A DNA stretch of 64,000 nucleotides from Daucus carota subsp. sativus (GCF_001625215.2 NC_030388.2:22432558-22496557), one strand, 5' to 3'. Counted from the stretch's first letter, positions 34,394-45,610 are shown. Translations and numbers: made by a program. Notes: generated by a model not told the origin, from the letters alone.

Positions 34394-35545
34394 TTAGAAT
34401 TCCTTTCGGTACCAGTAGACTCCTTTAGTCTCACCTTCATCTTTTTCGACGTAAATGCATTCCTTCATTTCCCTGTACATTGCCTTAAGAATTGGAGTGC
34501 CATCATACTGATAATAGTCTCCAAGTACTGGCTTCATTGCTTCAGTTGCCTCGAGTCCATGGTAATGCGGGATCATGGAGAAGATATGGTGACAGACATG
34601 AGCGTTGCACACGTTATGGAACACCTTGTTCAAAATACCATAGTCTCTGTCAACAGTGCAAAGAGCTCCCCTCAACCAATCCCATTCGCTTGAATCATAG
34701 TAAGGCAAAGAGGGATGAGTGTGATTGAGGATTGTGATCAATGTGAACCATCCGTTAACAACTAGCAACGGACCTCCATAAACACAGAAAACCCAGACAA
34801 ATCCTTTGGCTAATACTAGATTGTACAGCCCATAGATAACAGCAAGAATGGCAAGATCAGACACAATGATCTGTTTGCGTTCACGTTCTGTGTAAAGAGG
34901 GCTATGGGGATCATAGTGTGAAGTCCACCTCTCATACTTGTGTCCCGAGACATTGAACATCAAGTATAAGGGGAAGCCTATAAGGAGCGTGATAAGCCAC
35001 ACAAGGACGCGGCCTGGTGGGTTGTTCATTATTTTGTAGTAGTTCCTGATGTTGGCCTTGAACCTCGGGACATAAACCTCATCATTCTCAAGGGATTGAG
35101 TGTTGGCATGGTGACGACGGTGGCTAATTTTCCAAGAGAAGTAAGGGACCAGAAGAGAAGAATGGACAACAAGGCCAACAAGGTCATTCACCCAACCATA
35201 ATCACTGAAGGCATCATGATCACATTCGTGCCCCACGACCCAAGCTCCCGTCAAGACACACCCCTGGACAGCAATGTAAGCAGCCCAACCCACGTAATTC
35301 AGAGGGTGTGGAAGATACTGGTCTATGTAATTAGTGGCAACATAGTAGAGAGCATAGGCCATGAGGAGATCTTGAATGAGGTATCGAAAAGAAGTGACAA
35401 GTGACTTTTCGAAGCAATGAGCAGGAATGGCCTTCTTGAGGTCACCAATAGTGAATGGTGGCTTCTCATGAGGAGCCCTTCTGAGTGCTTCTGCTTCAGT
35501 TTTCTTGGCATTAGAAGGAGCAGACATGCGCCCACCTGCACCCAT
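34394..35545 (-). CDS. FAD2: FAD2-like fatty acid desaturase (divergent), copy 1
   Basis: The 383-residue membrane desaturase is intronless in the coding region. It starts MGAGGRMSAP like other FAD2 proteins. The eight iron-binding histidines are present: HECDH (106-110), HRRHH (142-146) and HVCHH (316-320). Hydrophobic segments flank them (about 56-76, 84-104, 180-200, 228-275), and YRKEF fits the C-terminal ER-retrieval pattern. FAD2 enzymes act on C18 acyl chains of phosphatidylcholine in the ER. Box 1 reads HECDHD instead of the usual HECGHH, and box 3 is HVCHH in the context NVCNAHVCHHIFSMIPHYHG, instead of DTHVAHHLFSTMPHYHA. These changes beside the iron site suggest altered chemistry such as acetylenation, hydroxylation or a second desaturation, but the sequence does not decide which. 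Confidence 0.93.
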   Translation of the reverse strand: MGAGGRMSAPSNAKKTEAEALRRAPHEKPPFTIGDLKKAIPAHCFEKSLVTSFRYLIQDLLMAYALYYVATNYIDQYLPHPLNYVGWAAYIAVQGCVLTGAWVVGHECDHDAFSDYGWVNDLVGLVVHSSLLVPYFSWKISHRRHHANTQSLENDEVYVPRFKANIRNYYKIMNNPPGRVLVWLITLLIGFPLYLMFNVSGHKYERWTSHYDPHSPLYTERERKQIIVSDLAILAVIYGLYNLVLAKGFVWVFCVYGGPLLVVNGWFTLITILNHTHPSLPYYDSSEWDWLRGALCTVDRDYGILNKVFHNVCNAHVCHHIFSMIPHYHGLEATEAMKPVLGDYYQYDGTPILKAMYREMKECIYVEKDEGETKGVYWYRKEF

Positions 35546-35636
35546 TTTTTCTCTAGTGTAACAAAGAATAGGCCAATGCTATTCTCCTACTCTGTTTGTT
35601 TTGCTTTTGCTGTGAATATTGCTAACATTACAAGTT

Positions 35637-35702
35637 GAATATTTATAGTGATGCTGTAGAGTTGCAGTGTAGAATTAAGGAACAGCTGAAAACGCCCGCC
35701 AG
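35637..35702 (-). promoter_or_regulatory. FAD2 copy 1 core promoter: TATA box and CTGGCGGGC box
   Basis: The minus-strand TATA box CTATAAATATTC is at 35637-35648, 92 bases before the ATG. The GC-rich box CTGGCGGGC is at 35694-35702, standing out in AT-rich DNA. The same box occurs in all five FAD2 promoters of the array. Confidence 0.6.
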
Positions 35703-37104
35703 CACGCCAGCCACTAGAGACTTTTACTAAACTACAAGCTCAAATTTGTGAGTGTGTTGGAATCACGAAATATATGAGATTAAATAAATGAAAATACAAG
35801 AAACTGGTGTGCTGCTATGCTGGTTTTAACTAGTAGTGCACCTTTTGGTTTTTTGTGGCTGACCAAAATCTTGCTTGTCTATGTTCAAATATTCCGGGTC
35901 CTATTTGGGGGCTTGTATTGTTACTTTCTTGCATATTTTATTACAAGATATTTCATGATTTAAAAATTATAAGATATAAGATTCATTTATAAGTGAAATT
36001 CCAATAATGGGGTGGAGTTGCTCACTCATTTTTACGATGTTTTACGTGATTGACAGGTCTTTTATATGTTTTTTTTTTGTTGCAAGAATTTCAAATATAA
36101 AACTATTTTGTAGTCCGAATTTTTTTTATTATGTTTTACCTAATAAATACGCATAATATGTAGAATCTCAGATGTACAAGATTATCATAGACATAAAAGA
36201 ACAATGTGAAAGTAGCATAAAAAAGAACAATAATACAACGATAGGAGATAGTCCAAAAATAAATCCAATTAATGGAACCCTTTGCCCGGATTTTTATGCC
36301 TGGGTTTCAATCTTTTTCAAAGTTAAACGAAAAACTGCAATAAACCAGAAATCAACTTATAGTCAGAATATGGTAGAATGTACTTTTTGAATCTACTTAT
36401 CTTAGTTTTATTATACTTGTTAATAACTCATAAATCCCTTATAATATAAAATTTTACAAACAGTTAATTTAAGCCAATCTGTTATCATATTAAGTTATTA
36501 CAGCTTATCAAAAAAAATTTAGTATTACAAGATTCATAAGCTAGAGTTTTGCCCACTAAAGTAAACTTTTACCAATCATGGTATCATTCATATATCTAGT
36601 AAAAACATTGTAATTTTCACCAGATCAGTCCGGGTCTCTGCATTTTGAACACAGGTTAGAAAACTTTAAAGTACCGAACTTAAACACCAACTCACTGCAA
36701 TAGCCAATACTCAAGCAGAATCTGAATTCAAATTATTATTACTAGTCTCCTACTAAAAAATATAGACGGAATACAGAAAGTTCAACTATATTTGCAAGTA
36801 AAAACTACTAGTGTCTAACCACCCAGGTGACTAACTTCATCTATTCACTTCTTAAACATCCAACTTATGATCCAAAAACACGCCGAGCACTTGCTGCATT
36901 TCAGTATGTCCAAAAACCTTGAAGAACAAAATAAAGACAAGCATCATAAGATCAAACATTCAATAAAAGCATGAAAATATCATCGAGAAATTTCTGAGTC
37001 TATTCATTATAACACGCAGAGTTGAGGTCTGCAACTCCTTTATAGTACAACATTGAAAAAAATAACTGAAATTGACAAGGCAACTTTGGTCAAAACAAAT
37101 CAAG
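35703..37104. other. FAD2 copy 1 upstream region and copy 2 3' flank
   Basis: No gene is seen. Near 35897-35920 there is a worn version ('ggtcctatttgggggctt') of the GCC-box block found before copies 2, 3 and 4. The remainder is AT-rich spacer. Confidence 0.5.
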
Positions 37105-38253
37105 CTATATATCCTTTCGGTACCAGTAGACTCCTTTAGTCTCGCCTTCATCTTTCTCCACGTAAATGCATTCCTTCATTTCTCGGTACATGGCCTTTAG
37201 AATTGGAGTTCCATCATATTGATAGTAATCTCCAAGTAAAGGCTTCATGGCCTCTGTGGCTTCTAGTCCGTGGTAATGTGGGATCATGGAGAATATGTGG
37301 TGACAGACATGAGCATTGCACACGTTGTGGAATACCTTGTTCAGAATTCCATAATCTCTGTCAACAGTGCAGAGAGCTCCTCTTAACCAGTCCCATTCAG
37401 TTGAGTCGTAGTAAGGAATCGAAGGATGAGTGTGATTGAGGATTGTAATTAATGTAAACCATCCGTTGACAACTAGCAATGGACCTCCATAAACACAGAA
37501 AACCCAAACAAATCCTTTGGCTAATACTAGATTGTACAGCCCATAGATAACAGCAAGAATGGCAAGATCAGACACAATGATCTGCTTGCGCTCACGTTCT
37601 GTGTAAAGAGGGCTATGGGGATCATAGTGAGAAGTCCACCTCTCATACTTGTGTCCCGAAACATTGAACATCAGATACAGAGGGAAGCCTATGAGGAGTG
37701 TGGTAACCCACACAAGGACACGGCCGGGTGGGTTGTTGAGAATTTTGTAGTAGTTCCGGATGTTGGACTTGAACCTCGGGACATAAACCTCGTCGTTCTC
37801 AAGTGATTGAGTGTTGGCGTGGTGACGTCTGTGGCTAATTTTCCAAGAGAAATATGGAACCATGAGAGAAGAGTGGACAATAAGGCCAACAAGGTCATTC
37901 ACCCAACCATAATCACTGAAGGCGTCGTGATCACATTCGTGACCCACCACCCAAGCTCCCGTCAAGACACACCCCTGGACAGCAATGTAAGCAGCCCAAC
38001 CGACGTAATTCAGAGGATATGGAAGATACTGCTCTATGTAATTAGTGGCAATATAGTAGAGGGCATAGGCCATGAGGAGATCTTGAATGAGGTATCGAAA
38101 AGAAGTGACAAGTGACTTTTCAAAGCAATGAGCAGGAATGGCTTTCTTAAGGTCACCAATGGTGAATGGAGGTTTCTCATGAGGGGCACGTCGAAGTGCT
38201 TCTGTTTGAGTTTTCTTGGCATTAGGAGCAGACATGCGTCCACCTGCACCCAT
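37105..38253 (-). CDS. FAD2: FAD2-like fatty acid desaturase (divergent), copy 2
   Basis: This 382-residue paralogue lacks one residue in the N-terminal linker (MSAPNAKKTQ). All three histidine boxes are the same as copy 1, including the unusual HECDHD and HVCHH. It ends YRKDI, also a fit to the ER-retrieval pattern. I chose the start at MGAGGRM (38253) because the family begins there; an in-frame ATG 13 codons upstream (38292) lies within the likely leader, so it could in principle be used. Copies 2 and 3 are more alike over the middle of the protein (IVHSSLMVPYFSWK, RVLVWVTTLLIG) than either is to copy 1. Expected role is modification of C18 acyl chains on ER phospholipid. Confidence 0.92.
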   Translation of the reverse strand: MGAGGRMSAPNAKKTQTEALRRAPHEKPPFTIGDLKKAIPAHCFEKSLVTSFRYLIQDLLMAYALYYIATNYIEQYLPYPLNYVGWAAYIAVQGCVLTGAWVVGHECDHDAFSDYGWVNDLVGLIVHSSLMVPYFSWKISHRRHHANTQSLENDEVYVPRFKSNIRNYYKILNNPPGRVLVWVTTLLIGFPLYLMFNVSGHKYERWTSHYDPHSPLYTERERKQIIVSDLAILAVIYGLYNLVLAKGFVWVFCVYGGPLLVVNGWFTLITILNHTHPSIPYYDSTEWDWLRGALCTVDRDYGILNKVFHNVCNAHVCHHIFSMIPHYHGLEATEAMKPLLGDYYQYDGTPILKAMYREMKECIYVEKDEGETKGVYWYRKDI

Positions 38254-38352
38254 CTTTCCCTGGTGAAGAATGCAAATATTGCTACTCTTCAACCTTGTTG
38301 CCTTTGTTATGTGTTTAGTTGTTTCGTTGTTGTTATTACCTCAGACCAGCTT

Positions 38353-38409
38353 GGATATTTATAAGGATGTCGAAATTAGAAATGAGTTAAAGTCCTTAAG
38401 GCCCGCCAG
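38353..38409 (-). promoter_or_regulatory. FAD2 copy 2 core promoter: TATA box and CTGGCGGGC box
   Basis: The minus-strand TATA box CCTTATAAATATCC is at 38353-38365, about 100 bases before the ATG. CTGGCGGGC is at 38401-38409. Confidence 0.6.
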
Positions 38410-38553
38410 CCAGGGGAGGAGTTTGAACTTTGAATAGAAAGAGTAGGAAATTAAGTGGCGTGCTCGTGTACAATTATTAGTGTCACTACTGAAATGTGCA
38501 GTCATAAAATGAGTGCTGCACCAAAATTTTCTCTTAAATTCCAGGTCCTGCTT

Positions 38554-38560
38554 GGCGGCT
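38554..38560 (-). promoter_or_regulatory. GCC box (AGCCGCC) upstream of FAD2 copy 2
   Basis: The minus strand reads AGCCGCC, the binding core of ERF transcription factors that respond to ethylene, jasmonate and pathogens. It is embedded in a block ('ggtcctgcttggcggct' on the plus strand) shared with FAD2 copies 3 and 4. Confidence 0.5.
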
Positions 38561-39084
38561 ATACTATCTTCATCAACTTATTGTTGTCTTGTTATGCTCT
38601 TTTAACATGCATATCTTTTGATATCTTCTTTCTCATATTATGCATTTGCTAAGCTTACTCTAATACCAAATAAAGTAGCTGACATGATGAAAAAGCAAAT
38701 TAACACACCTAATTTATGTCTCATCCGAAAACAGGCTCTTTGGGGGAATTATTCTTTATCTAATAAATGAGGTAAAATGATTAATATTCGATAAAATGAG
38801 TAGTGAATGAAATATTCCTGTTCCATCTTTACAATCAATCATCTTCAGTTCCTCAAGTTTACGCTTAAGTGGAAGTTATTTCTATTTACTTCCTCCGGAT
38901 TTACAGTTAGTCCCAAGAAAAGTGTGGCAGCTGGGCATTAGTTCTAGCATGCAGGTTCCAGGTTACGAGATCATTTATCATCAAATTGCAGAGGCATACT
39001 TAGCCAAGTTAAATTAATGTTGGAAACTGGGATCAGAACTTTAATTTAAGCTGCTTGATGTTCCTTTTTCAGTTCACTCACTAC

Positions 39085-39551
39085 TAGGGATGGCAACGGG
39101 TCGGGTTTCATGAGATCTAGACCCGATCCATTATATTTCGGTTCGGGTCCGGGTCTGAAAAATGAAGATCCAGATCCGATCCGTCGGATTTTTTCGGGTT
39201 TCGGTTCGGGTTCGGGTCTAATTCGGATATTTAAAAAAAATTAAAAATTATATATCTATAAAAAATGTGATGGCTTATTTTAAAAAAAAATTAGGAATAT
39301 AAAAAAGGACTTTACATGTTTCATTTAGTACAATAAACACGTGAAACATGCTAACTTAATTATATACAATCATTCAACTTATCATTTATATTTTATTATA
39401 TTTAGATTTTTTAATGCACAATAATTGAGAAAATTAAAATATTGATGAAATTAATATATAAATTATGTATTGCGCATATAATATTAAGTAAGATGTTAAT
39501 ACGCATACATAATAATTCATAATATTTCATATATATACTTTACATTTAACA

Positions 39552-39609
<58 letters not shown>

Positions 39610-39841
39610 TGTATCGGGTTTTTTTCGGGTTTCGGGTTCGGATCGGGTTTAAATCGGGTTTCAGGTTTCGGGCCGGGTCTCGGTTCGGAACATTTAAGAT
39701 CCAGATCCAGATCCAAACTTTTTCGGGTCTAAAAATAAGATCCAAATCCGGATCCAGATCCACAAAAATCGGGTTCGGATAGATCCAATCGGGTCGGAAC
39801 GGGTCGGGTATCCATCGGGTCGGGTAAAACTGCCATCCCTA
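39085..39841. mobile_element. hAT-like MITE with ACCCGA subterminal repeats, copy 2
   Basis: The ends are TAGGGATGGCA and TGCCATCCCTA, with the perfect 8-bp target duplication CTCACTAC at 39077-39084 and 39842-39849. It is the same family as 33380-34147, inverted. A (TA)n microsatellite of about 46 bases fills 39558-39603. Confidence 0.94.
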
Positions 39842-39869
39842 CTCACTACTATTGAAGTGATAGTTTATA

Positions 39870-40173
39870 CTCCCTCCGTCTCAATTTATAAGTCCAGTTT
39901 GGAAAAAAAAATTGTCCCAAAATACTTGTCCCTCTCTTCTTTCAATACAAATTTATCTACATATTAATTGTGATTTTTTTTGAAACTCAACATTATTCTC
40001 ATTTCTCAATGCACTAAATCCCTATATTTATTGTGATTTTTTTGAAACTCAACAATATTCTCACTTATCAATGCACTAATTAATGATACATGAGATAAGA
40101 TTCTATCTAACTAACTTTTTTCTTAATATGTGTGTTTATTCCAAAATCGACTTATAAATTGAGACGGAGGGAG
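39870..40173. mobile_element. Stowaway MITE, 304 bp
   Basis: The ends are CTCCCTCCGTCTCAATTTAT and its inverse (last bases GAGACGGAGGGAG), and TA flanks both sides (39868-39869 and 40174-40175). A direct repeat inside ('tttgaaactcaaca') occurs twice. Confidence 0.93.
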
Positions 40174-40175
40174 TA

Positions 40176-40834
40176 TTGAACTTCATTTCATGACATTTTA
40201 TAACACTGGAAGTTGCTTCATCACTTGTATTGTGTACAAATAAAAACACACAAAGCACTCATATTAATCTGAGCTTATACTGTGATTAATTTTGCATTCA
40301 TCTTACTGAATACAATCTTAGTTTCAATTTGCCAAAAGCCTCGAGGAACACATCAAATGGCTCAATTCAGACCAAGTATGCTATGAAGATTAAGACGACG
40401 CTGTCTGTAAATATTGTGCAACCATGTAAACATTCTGCCAGGACTGTTTCAAATTGTTGTGTTTGCAATATATGGGTAAATCTGGGTAACTCATAACTGT
40501 AATGTCCAAGATTTAAATTACGACCTCTCCTATTGCTACGTACAATTAAATATGAGTTTCTGACTCATAAACTGAAACAAGCTGCAAAACAGAATTATTT
40601 CCCAGTTACTTAAGCTTCTTCTTCTTCTACTTTAGTAGCATAAAAATCAAATTGTTTGATATTACAAAAATTCTGAAAATTCTGTGTATTGCATTGAAAA
40701 TTTGTTTTCAACTACTTACCTTATTGTACAACATCACATTAAACAATCTAAAGTTACTAGGATTCTAGGAATAAAAGAAGACAATGCAGAAATAAGTGAA
40801 AGAATTAAATCGAGGTAGTCTCTAACACATTGAG
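40176..40834. other. Spacer and 3' flank of FAD2 copy 3
   Basis: No gene or clear element is seen. The last 100 bases before the stop resemble the 3' flank of copy 4 ('ggcaatgcgaagacaagtgaaagaa' against 'gacaatgcagaaataagtgaaagaa'). Confidence 0.45.
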
Positions 40835-41986
40835 CTAAATATCCTTTCTGTACCAGTAGACTCCTTTGGTCTCGCCTTCATCCTTCTCCACGTAAATGCA
40901 TTCCTTCATTTCTCTGTACATGGCCTTAAGTATTGGAGTTCCATCATACTGATAATAATCGCCCAACACTGGCTTCATGGCCTCTGTTGCTTCAAGTCCG
41001 TGGTAATGTGGGATCATGGAGAATATGTGGTGACAGACATGAGCATTGCACACATTGTGGAATACCTTGTTCAAAATTCCATAATCTCTGTCCACAGTGC
41101 AGAGAGCTCCCCTCAACCAATCCCATTCGGTTGAATCGTAGTAAGGCACTGAGGGATGAGTATGGTTAAGGATGGTGATCAATGTGAACCATCCATTGAC
41201 AACAAGCAATGGACCTCCATAGACACAGAAAACCCAGACAAATCCTTTGGCTAATACTAGATTGTACAGCCCATAGATAACAGCAAGAATGGCAAGATCA
41301 GACACAATGATCTGCTTGCGCTCACGTTCTGTGTAAAGAGGGCTGTGGGGATCATAATGTGAAGTCCACCTCTCATACTTGTGTCCAGAAACATTGAACA
41401 TCAAATATAGAGGGAAACCTATGAGAAGTGTGGTAACCCAGACAAGGACACGACCGGGTGGGTTGTTGAGAATTTTGTAGTAGTTCCTGATGTTGGACTT
41501 GAATCTGGGAACGTAAACTTCATCATTCTCAAGCGACTGAGTGTTGGCGTGGTGACGTCTGTGGCTAATTTTCCAAGAGAAATAAGGGACCATGAGAGAA
41601 GAGTGGACAATAAGGCCAACAAGGTCATTGATCCAGCCATAGTCACTGAAGGCATCATGATCACACTCATGGCCTACAACCCAAGCCCCGGTGAGGACAC
41701 AGCCCTGTACAGCAATGTAAACTGCCCAACCCAAGTAGTTGATTGGATGGGGTAAATACTGGTCTATGTAATTTGTGGCAACATAGTAAAGGGCATAGGC
41801 CATGAGGAGATCTTGAATAAGATATCGGAAAGAAGTGATGAGTGATTTTTCGAAGCAATGAGCAGGAATGGCTTTCTTGAGGTCACCTATGGTGAAAGGG
41901 GGTTTCTCATGAGGAGCACGTCGAAGTGCTTCTGTTTCAGTTTTTTTGCCTTTAGGAGGATCCGACATTCGCCCACCTGCACCCAT
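40835..41986 (-). CDS. FAD2: FAD2-like fatty acid desaturase (divergent), copy 3
   Basis: The 383-residue intronless protein starts MGAGGRMSDPPKGKKTETEA and ends YRKDI. Histidine boxes HECDH (106-110), HRRHH (142-146) and HVCHH (316-320) are intact and share the HECDHD and HVCHH departures of the array. Its own differences are few and conservative (ITSFRYL, INYLGWAVY, WINDLVGLIVHSS). No disabling change is seen, so it is probably an active ER desaturase-like enzyme. The ATG lies 110 bases from a TATA box. Confidence 0.92.
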   Translation of the reverse strand: MGAGGRMSDPPKGKKTETEALRRAPHEKPPFTIGDLKKAIPAHCFEKSLITSFRYLIQDLLMAYALYYVATNYIDQYLPHPINYLGWAVYIAVQGCVLTGAWVVGHECDHDAFSDYGWINDLVGLIVHSSLMVPYFSWKISHRRHHANTQSLENDEVYVPRFKSNIRNYYKILNNPPGRVLVWVTTLLIGFPLYLMFNVSGHKYERWTSHYDPHSPLYTERERKQIIVSDLAILAVIYGLYNLVLAKGFVWVFCVYGGPLLVVNGWFTLITILNHTHPSVPYYDSTEWDWLRGALCTVDRDYGILNKVFHNVCNAHVCHHIFSMIPHYHGLEATEAMKPVLGDYYQYDGTPILKAMYREMKECIYVEKDEGETKGVYWYRKDI

Positions 41987-42097
41987 TGCCCCTCACAAAA
42001 GAAGATGCAAATGTTGCTACTCTTCAAGTCACTCTTGGTTTTTGTTGTGTGTTTAGCTGAAGTTGCTCTGTATTTCCTTAGAACGGGCTCGCTTGTA

Positions 42098-42167
42098 GAT
42101 TTATAGGAATGTATGATATCAACATGTGCGTAGATAGAAGTGTGGTGAAGCTTAAAGCGCCCGCCAG
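42098..42167 (-). promoter_or_regulatory. FAD2 copy 3 core promoter: TATA box and CTGGCGGGC box
   Basis: The minus-strand TATA box CCTATAAATC is at 42098-42107. CTGGCGGGC is at 42159-42167, continued as GCTTTAAG and preceded by a second GGCGGG-type repeat. Confidence 0.6.
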
Positions 42168-42338
42168 CCCGCCAGGCAAGGAAAAGTTTGAATAAACAAC
42201 TTTGAATTTGTTAGTGTGTTGGAATAAAAGAGTAGGAAATTGCACTAGTTCAGTCGTTTTCAATGTGTGTTTTAGAGAAGTATGCCCACATGAACTGATT
42301 GAGTCGCTATGTTTTCTCTACGTTTCAAGGTCTCCCTG

Positions 42339-42345
42339 GGCGGCT
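42339..42345 (-). promoter_or_regulatory. GCC box (AGCCGCC) upstream of FAD2 copy 3
   Basis: An exact AGCCGCC on the minus strand, in the same block ('gggcggctgtact' on the plus strand) as in copies 2 and 4. It lies directly beside a Stowaway insertion at 42364. Confidence 0.5.
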
Positions 42346-42363
42346 GTACTTTCATAAATTATA

Positions 42364-42581
42364 CTCCCTCCGTCCCTCGTGCTAGTTTACGTGCACTGTT
42401 TGCACGCATTTCGAAACTCTTATAAAGTATTGTATTATAATTTTTTTTGAATAAAAGTTTAAACATCAAACTTTTATTCAGAGAAATAAAAATTAAAAAA
42501 TATATTATGAAACTATACTTTAAATGAGTGTGGAAAAACGTGCCAAAAAATAACGTAAAGAAAATGAGGGGACAGAGCGAG
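42364..42581. mobile_element. Stowaway-type MITE, 218 bp
   Basis: The left end is CTCCCTCCGTCCCTCGTGCT and the right end 'aggggacagagcgag', with TA on both sides (42362-42363 and 42582-42583). 'ttgaataaaagtttaaacat' and its partner 'aaacttttattcag' form an internal hairpin. Confidence 0.85.
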
Positions 42582-42583
42582 TA

Positions 42584-44372
42584 CTCTTTTAACATGCATA
42601 CTTTTTGTTTTTTTCCCTGATTTTATTCGTTTAGTTATTACAATAACAGATACGGTAGCTGACGTTAGCCTAGAAAATCATACATATCAGAACTGCAAGC
42701 ATATAATTTGAACTGATAACGTTTCACTAATTTAACATTCAGAACCAGCAGCTTTTTCATTTTGATCGATAGTAGTTTATGCATTCGAGTTGAAGATTGG
42801 AAAATACAAACAATAGAGAAATGATTTTTGAGAGCAACACAAACTTCTGCATAACAAGTCACTTTCACAAGGAAACTTACAATGACTCCCCACAAGCTAG
42901 ACCAAGTGCTTTAAAAAGAGACGAGGCTGAATTCAAATCTCATTTGCAGCTCCTCGTTGTTCACTGGACTGAAGTCGAGTTGTTAACAGTACGTTTTAAC
43001 TTATCAGATACCTAAATGATAAGGGGTGAAATAGAGATATACCGTTAATCAGTAAAATATAGCACAGCTAGTTTTTCAAAAGGAACAATGTTTTGGTTAA
43101 GAAACAGAATCAGAAAATCCTATCGTAAAGGCTGATGCATTAATATGTTGTTATGTTCATGCAAAATATTACCTTGCTCCTTACAACTAAAAAAAGGAGC
43201 TGTCAGACAGACTTCTTGGATCCAACTGCTGGCGACGAGCTGGCTGTTTAAAACTTCCCTGGCCATTGAGAGCCACGGACTAGGACCCATAATAAAATCC
43301 TTATTTCCTCTGTTCTTTTCAGTTTAAAAGTTTTTCATATCATATAGGCAGTTTCGGGCAATTTATCATAGAGGAAGACGCTGCTGTTTACAACGCATTG
43401 ATAAAGAGCGCGGAGCACCCTGTATGTTTGAGGAGTCTCTGATTAGGCTTAAAAAGATTATTTTTTGTACCAAAGAACTCATGGTTCAATGATATTTTCC
43501 TCGATCTACTTGCAGGATATTGAGGTACCATTTGAAAGAAATTAGTTCGTATGTTATTCGGCAATCTCCACAAAGACACAAAATATTCATTTTTACCCTT
43601 AAAATTAATTTAAACTTGCATTTTTTTAATTTGTCTACTAATTTCATTCACCAGAACACACTGATTAGGCAAAAGATAGCTGAATCCGGACCAATTTTTT
43701 TTCATCAAGATTTATATAAAGTTGTCAGTAGCCAATAAAAATGAGTGACCTGTGATCAACTAAATTATCTAAAGCTGTCGAGCTGTGATATCTTGATGAT
43801 TTCTGGGTCATCGTAACATATCAAATAAAACGCCTCTCCTCTCTTACGAGTACAAATCTTGTTTGGTTATGTTTTTCCCAGACCCAGACTGAGAACTCTG
43901 TACTTGAAGATACCTTTTCTGGTAAAGAAATGGCAAGTCCCACCGCCCTGAATCCGTACTCATCAGCAAAAGGGAACTGATTCAACATCGGGTGGTATGC
44001 AGATATCAAGACTACTGCAGACAATTAGCTAGCTTCATTTACCTGAATAACCTCATTCGTTTCAAGTCTTAAACTTGAAACTGATGACTAAATATATGCC
44101 ATTTTTATATGAAATTATATTCTTTTGCTCGGCCATTAAATTAAACCAAAAGGACAGTCAACATTAAGAAGGGAGAATTTAAGCACGACTGCGAAGTGCA
44201 TATAATCAGAAAGGAAAGTTACTCCTGATCTTGAACAGATGAAAGGTTATATATAACTCTTTATGTAATTGTAACACATTTGACCCTAACGATCTAAAGT
44301 TGGCAGGATCAATGGAAGGCAATGCGAAGACAAGTGAAAGAATAAGATTCTTGTAATACCAAGCACTTAAAA
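42584..44372. other. Spacer between FAD2 copies 3 and 4
   Basis: Only short, unrecognised frames are present; none resembles a known protein or recurs elsewhere. The last 100 bases are the 3' flank of copy 4 (shared with copy 3). Confidence 0.4.
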
Positions 44373-45524
44373 CTAAATATCCTTTTTGTACCAGTAGACT
44401 CCTTTGGTCTCGCCTTCATCTTTCTCCACGTAAATGCATTCCTTCATTTCTCTGTACATTGCCTTGAGAATCGGAGTTCCATCATACTGATAATAATCAC
44501 CCAATACAGGCTTCATGGCCTCTGTGGCTTCGAGTCCGTGGTAATGTGGGATCATGGAGAATATGTGGTGACACACATGAGCATTGCACACATTGTGGAA
44601 TACCTTGTTCAAAATTCCATAATCTCTGTCCACAGTGCAGAGAGCTCCCCTCAACCAATCCCATTCGGTTGAATCATAGTAAGGCACAGAGGGATGAGTG
44701 TGGTTGAGGATGGTGATCAATGTGAACCATCCGTTGACAACGAGCAACGGACCTCCATAAACACAGAAAACCCAGACAAATCCTTTGGCTAATACTAGAT
44801 TGTACAGCCCATAGATAACAGCAAGAATGGCAAGATCAGACACAATGATCTGCTTGCGCTCACGTTCTGTGTAAAGAGGGCTATGGGGATCATAGTGTGA
44901 AGTCCACCTCTCATACTTGTGTCCCGAAACATTGAACATCAAGTATATTGGGAAGCCTATGAGGAGTGTGATAAGCCAGACGAGGACACGGCCTGGTGGA
45001 TTGTTGAGAATTTTGTAGTAGTTCCGGATGTTGGACTTGAATCTAGGGACATACACCTCATCATTTTCAAGGGATTGAGTATTGGCATGGTGACGACGGT
45101 GACTAATTTTCCAAGAGAAGTATGGCACCAAGAGAGAAGAATGGACAACAAGGCCAACGAGATCATTAATCCAATTATAATTGCTGAATGCATCATGATC
45201 ACATTCATGACCCACAACCCAGGCCCCTGTTAACACACAGCCTTGAACAGCAATATAAGCTGCCCAACCCAAGTAGTTGATTGGATAAGGAAGATATTGG
45301 TCGATGTAATTAGTAGCGACATAGTAGAGGGCATAGGCCATCAGAAGATCCTGAATGAGATATCGAAAAGAAGTGACTAAAGATTTTTCAAAGCAATGGG
45401 CAGGAATGGCTTTCTTGAGGTCACCAATGGTGAAAGGAGGTTTCTCATGAGGAGCACGTCGAAGTGCCTCTGTTTCAGTTTTTTTGACACTAGAGGGAGC
45501 AGACATACGCCCACCTGCACCCAT
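44373..45524 (-). CDS. FAD2: FAD2-like fatty acid desaturase (divergent), copy 4
   Basis: The 383-residue intronless paralogue starts MGAGGRMSAPSSVKKTETEA and ends YKKDI. It has HECDH (106-110), HRRHH (142-146) and HVCHH (316-320). After box 1 it reads AFSNYNWIND where the other copies have AFSDYGW(V/I)ND. A substitution this close to the iron site could affect substrate choice, but it may be neutral. Copy 4 is transcribed away from copy 5; their start codons are 1.4 kb apart, so they share an upstream region. Confidence 0.92.
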   Translation of the reverse strand: MGAGGRMSAPSSVKKTETEALRRAPHEKPPFTIGDLKKAIPAHCFEKSLVTSFRYLIQDLLMAYALYYVATNYIDQYLPYPINYLGWAAYIAVQGCVLTGAWVVGHECDHDAFSNYNWINDLVGLVVHSSLLVPYFSWKISHRRHHANTQSLENDEVYVPRFKSNIRNYYKILNNPPGRVLVWLITLLIGFPIYLMFNVSGHKYERWTSHYDPHSPLYTERERKQIIVSDLAILAVIYGLYNLVLAKGFVWVFCVYGGPLLVVNGWFTLITILNHTHPSVPYYDSTEWDWLRGALCTVDRDYGILNKVFHNVCNAHVCHHIFSMIPHYHGLEATEAMKPVLGDYYQYDGTPILKAMYREMKECIYVEKDEGETKGVYWYKKDI

Positions 45525-45610
45525 TTTTTCTTTCGAAGAATATGCAAATGCTCTTCTTCCTCTCCTTCTGGTGTGTTTTTGCTCTGAAGTTCCTAAGGTT
45601 CCAACACAGA

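Noticed and set aside
35096-35404. Plus-strand frames of about 100 codons recurring in the FAD2 genes (also 37807-38115 and 44919-45233)
   Set aside because: Antisense shadows of the strongly conserved histidine-box coding region; recurrence only reflects FAD2 paralogy.
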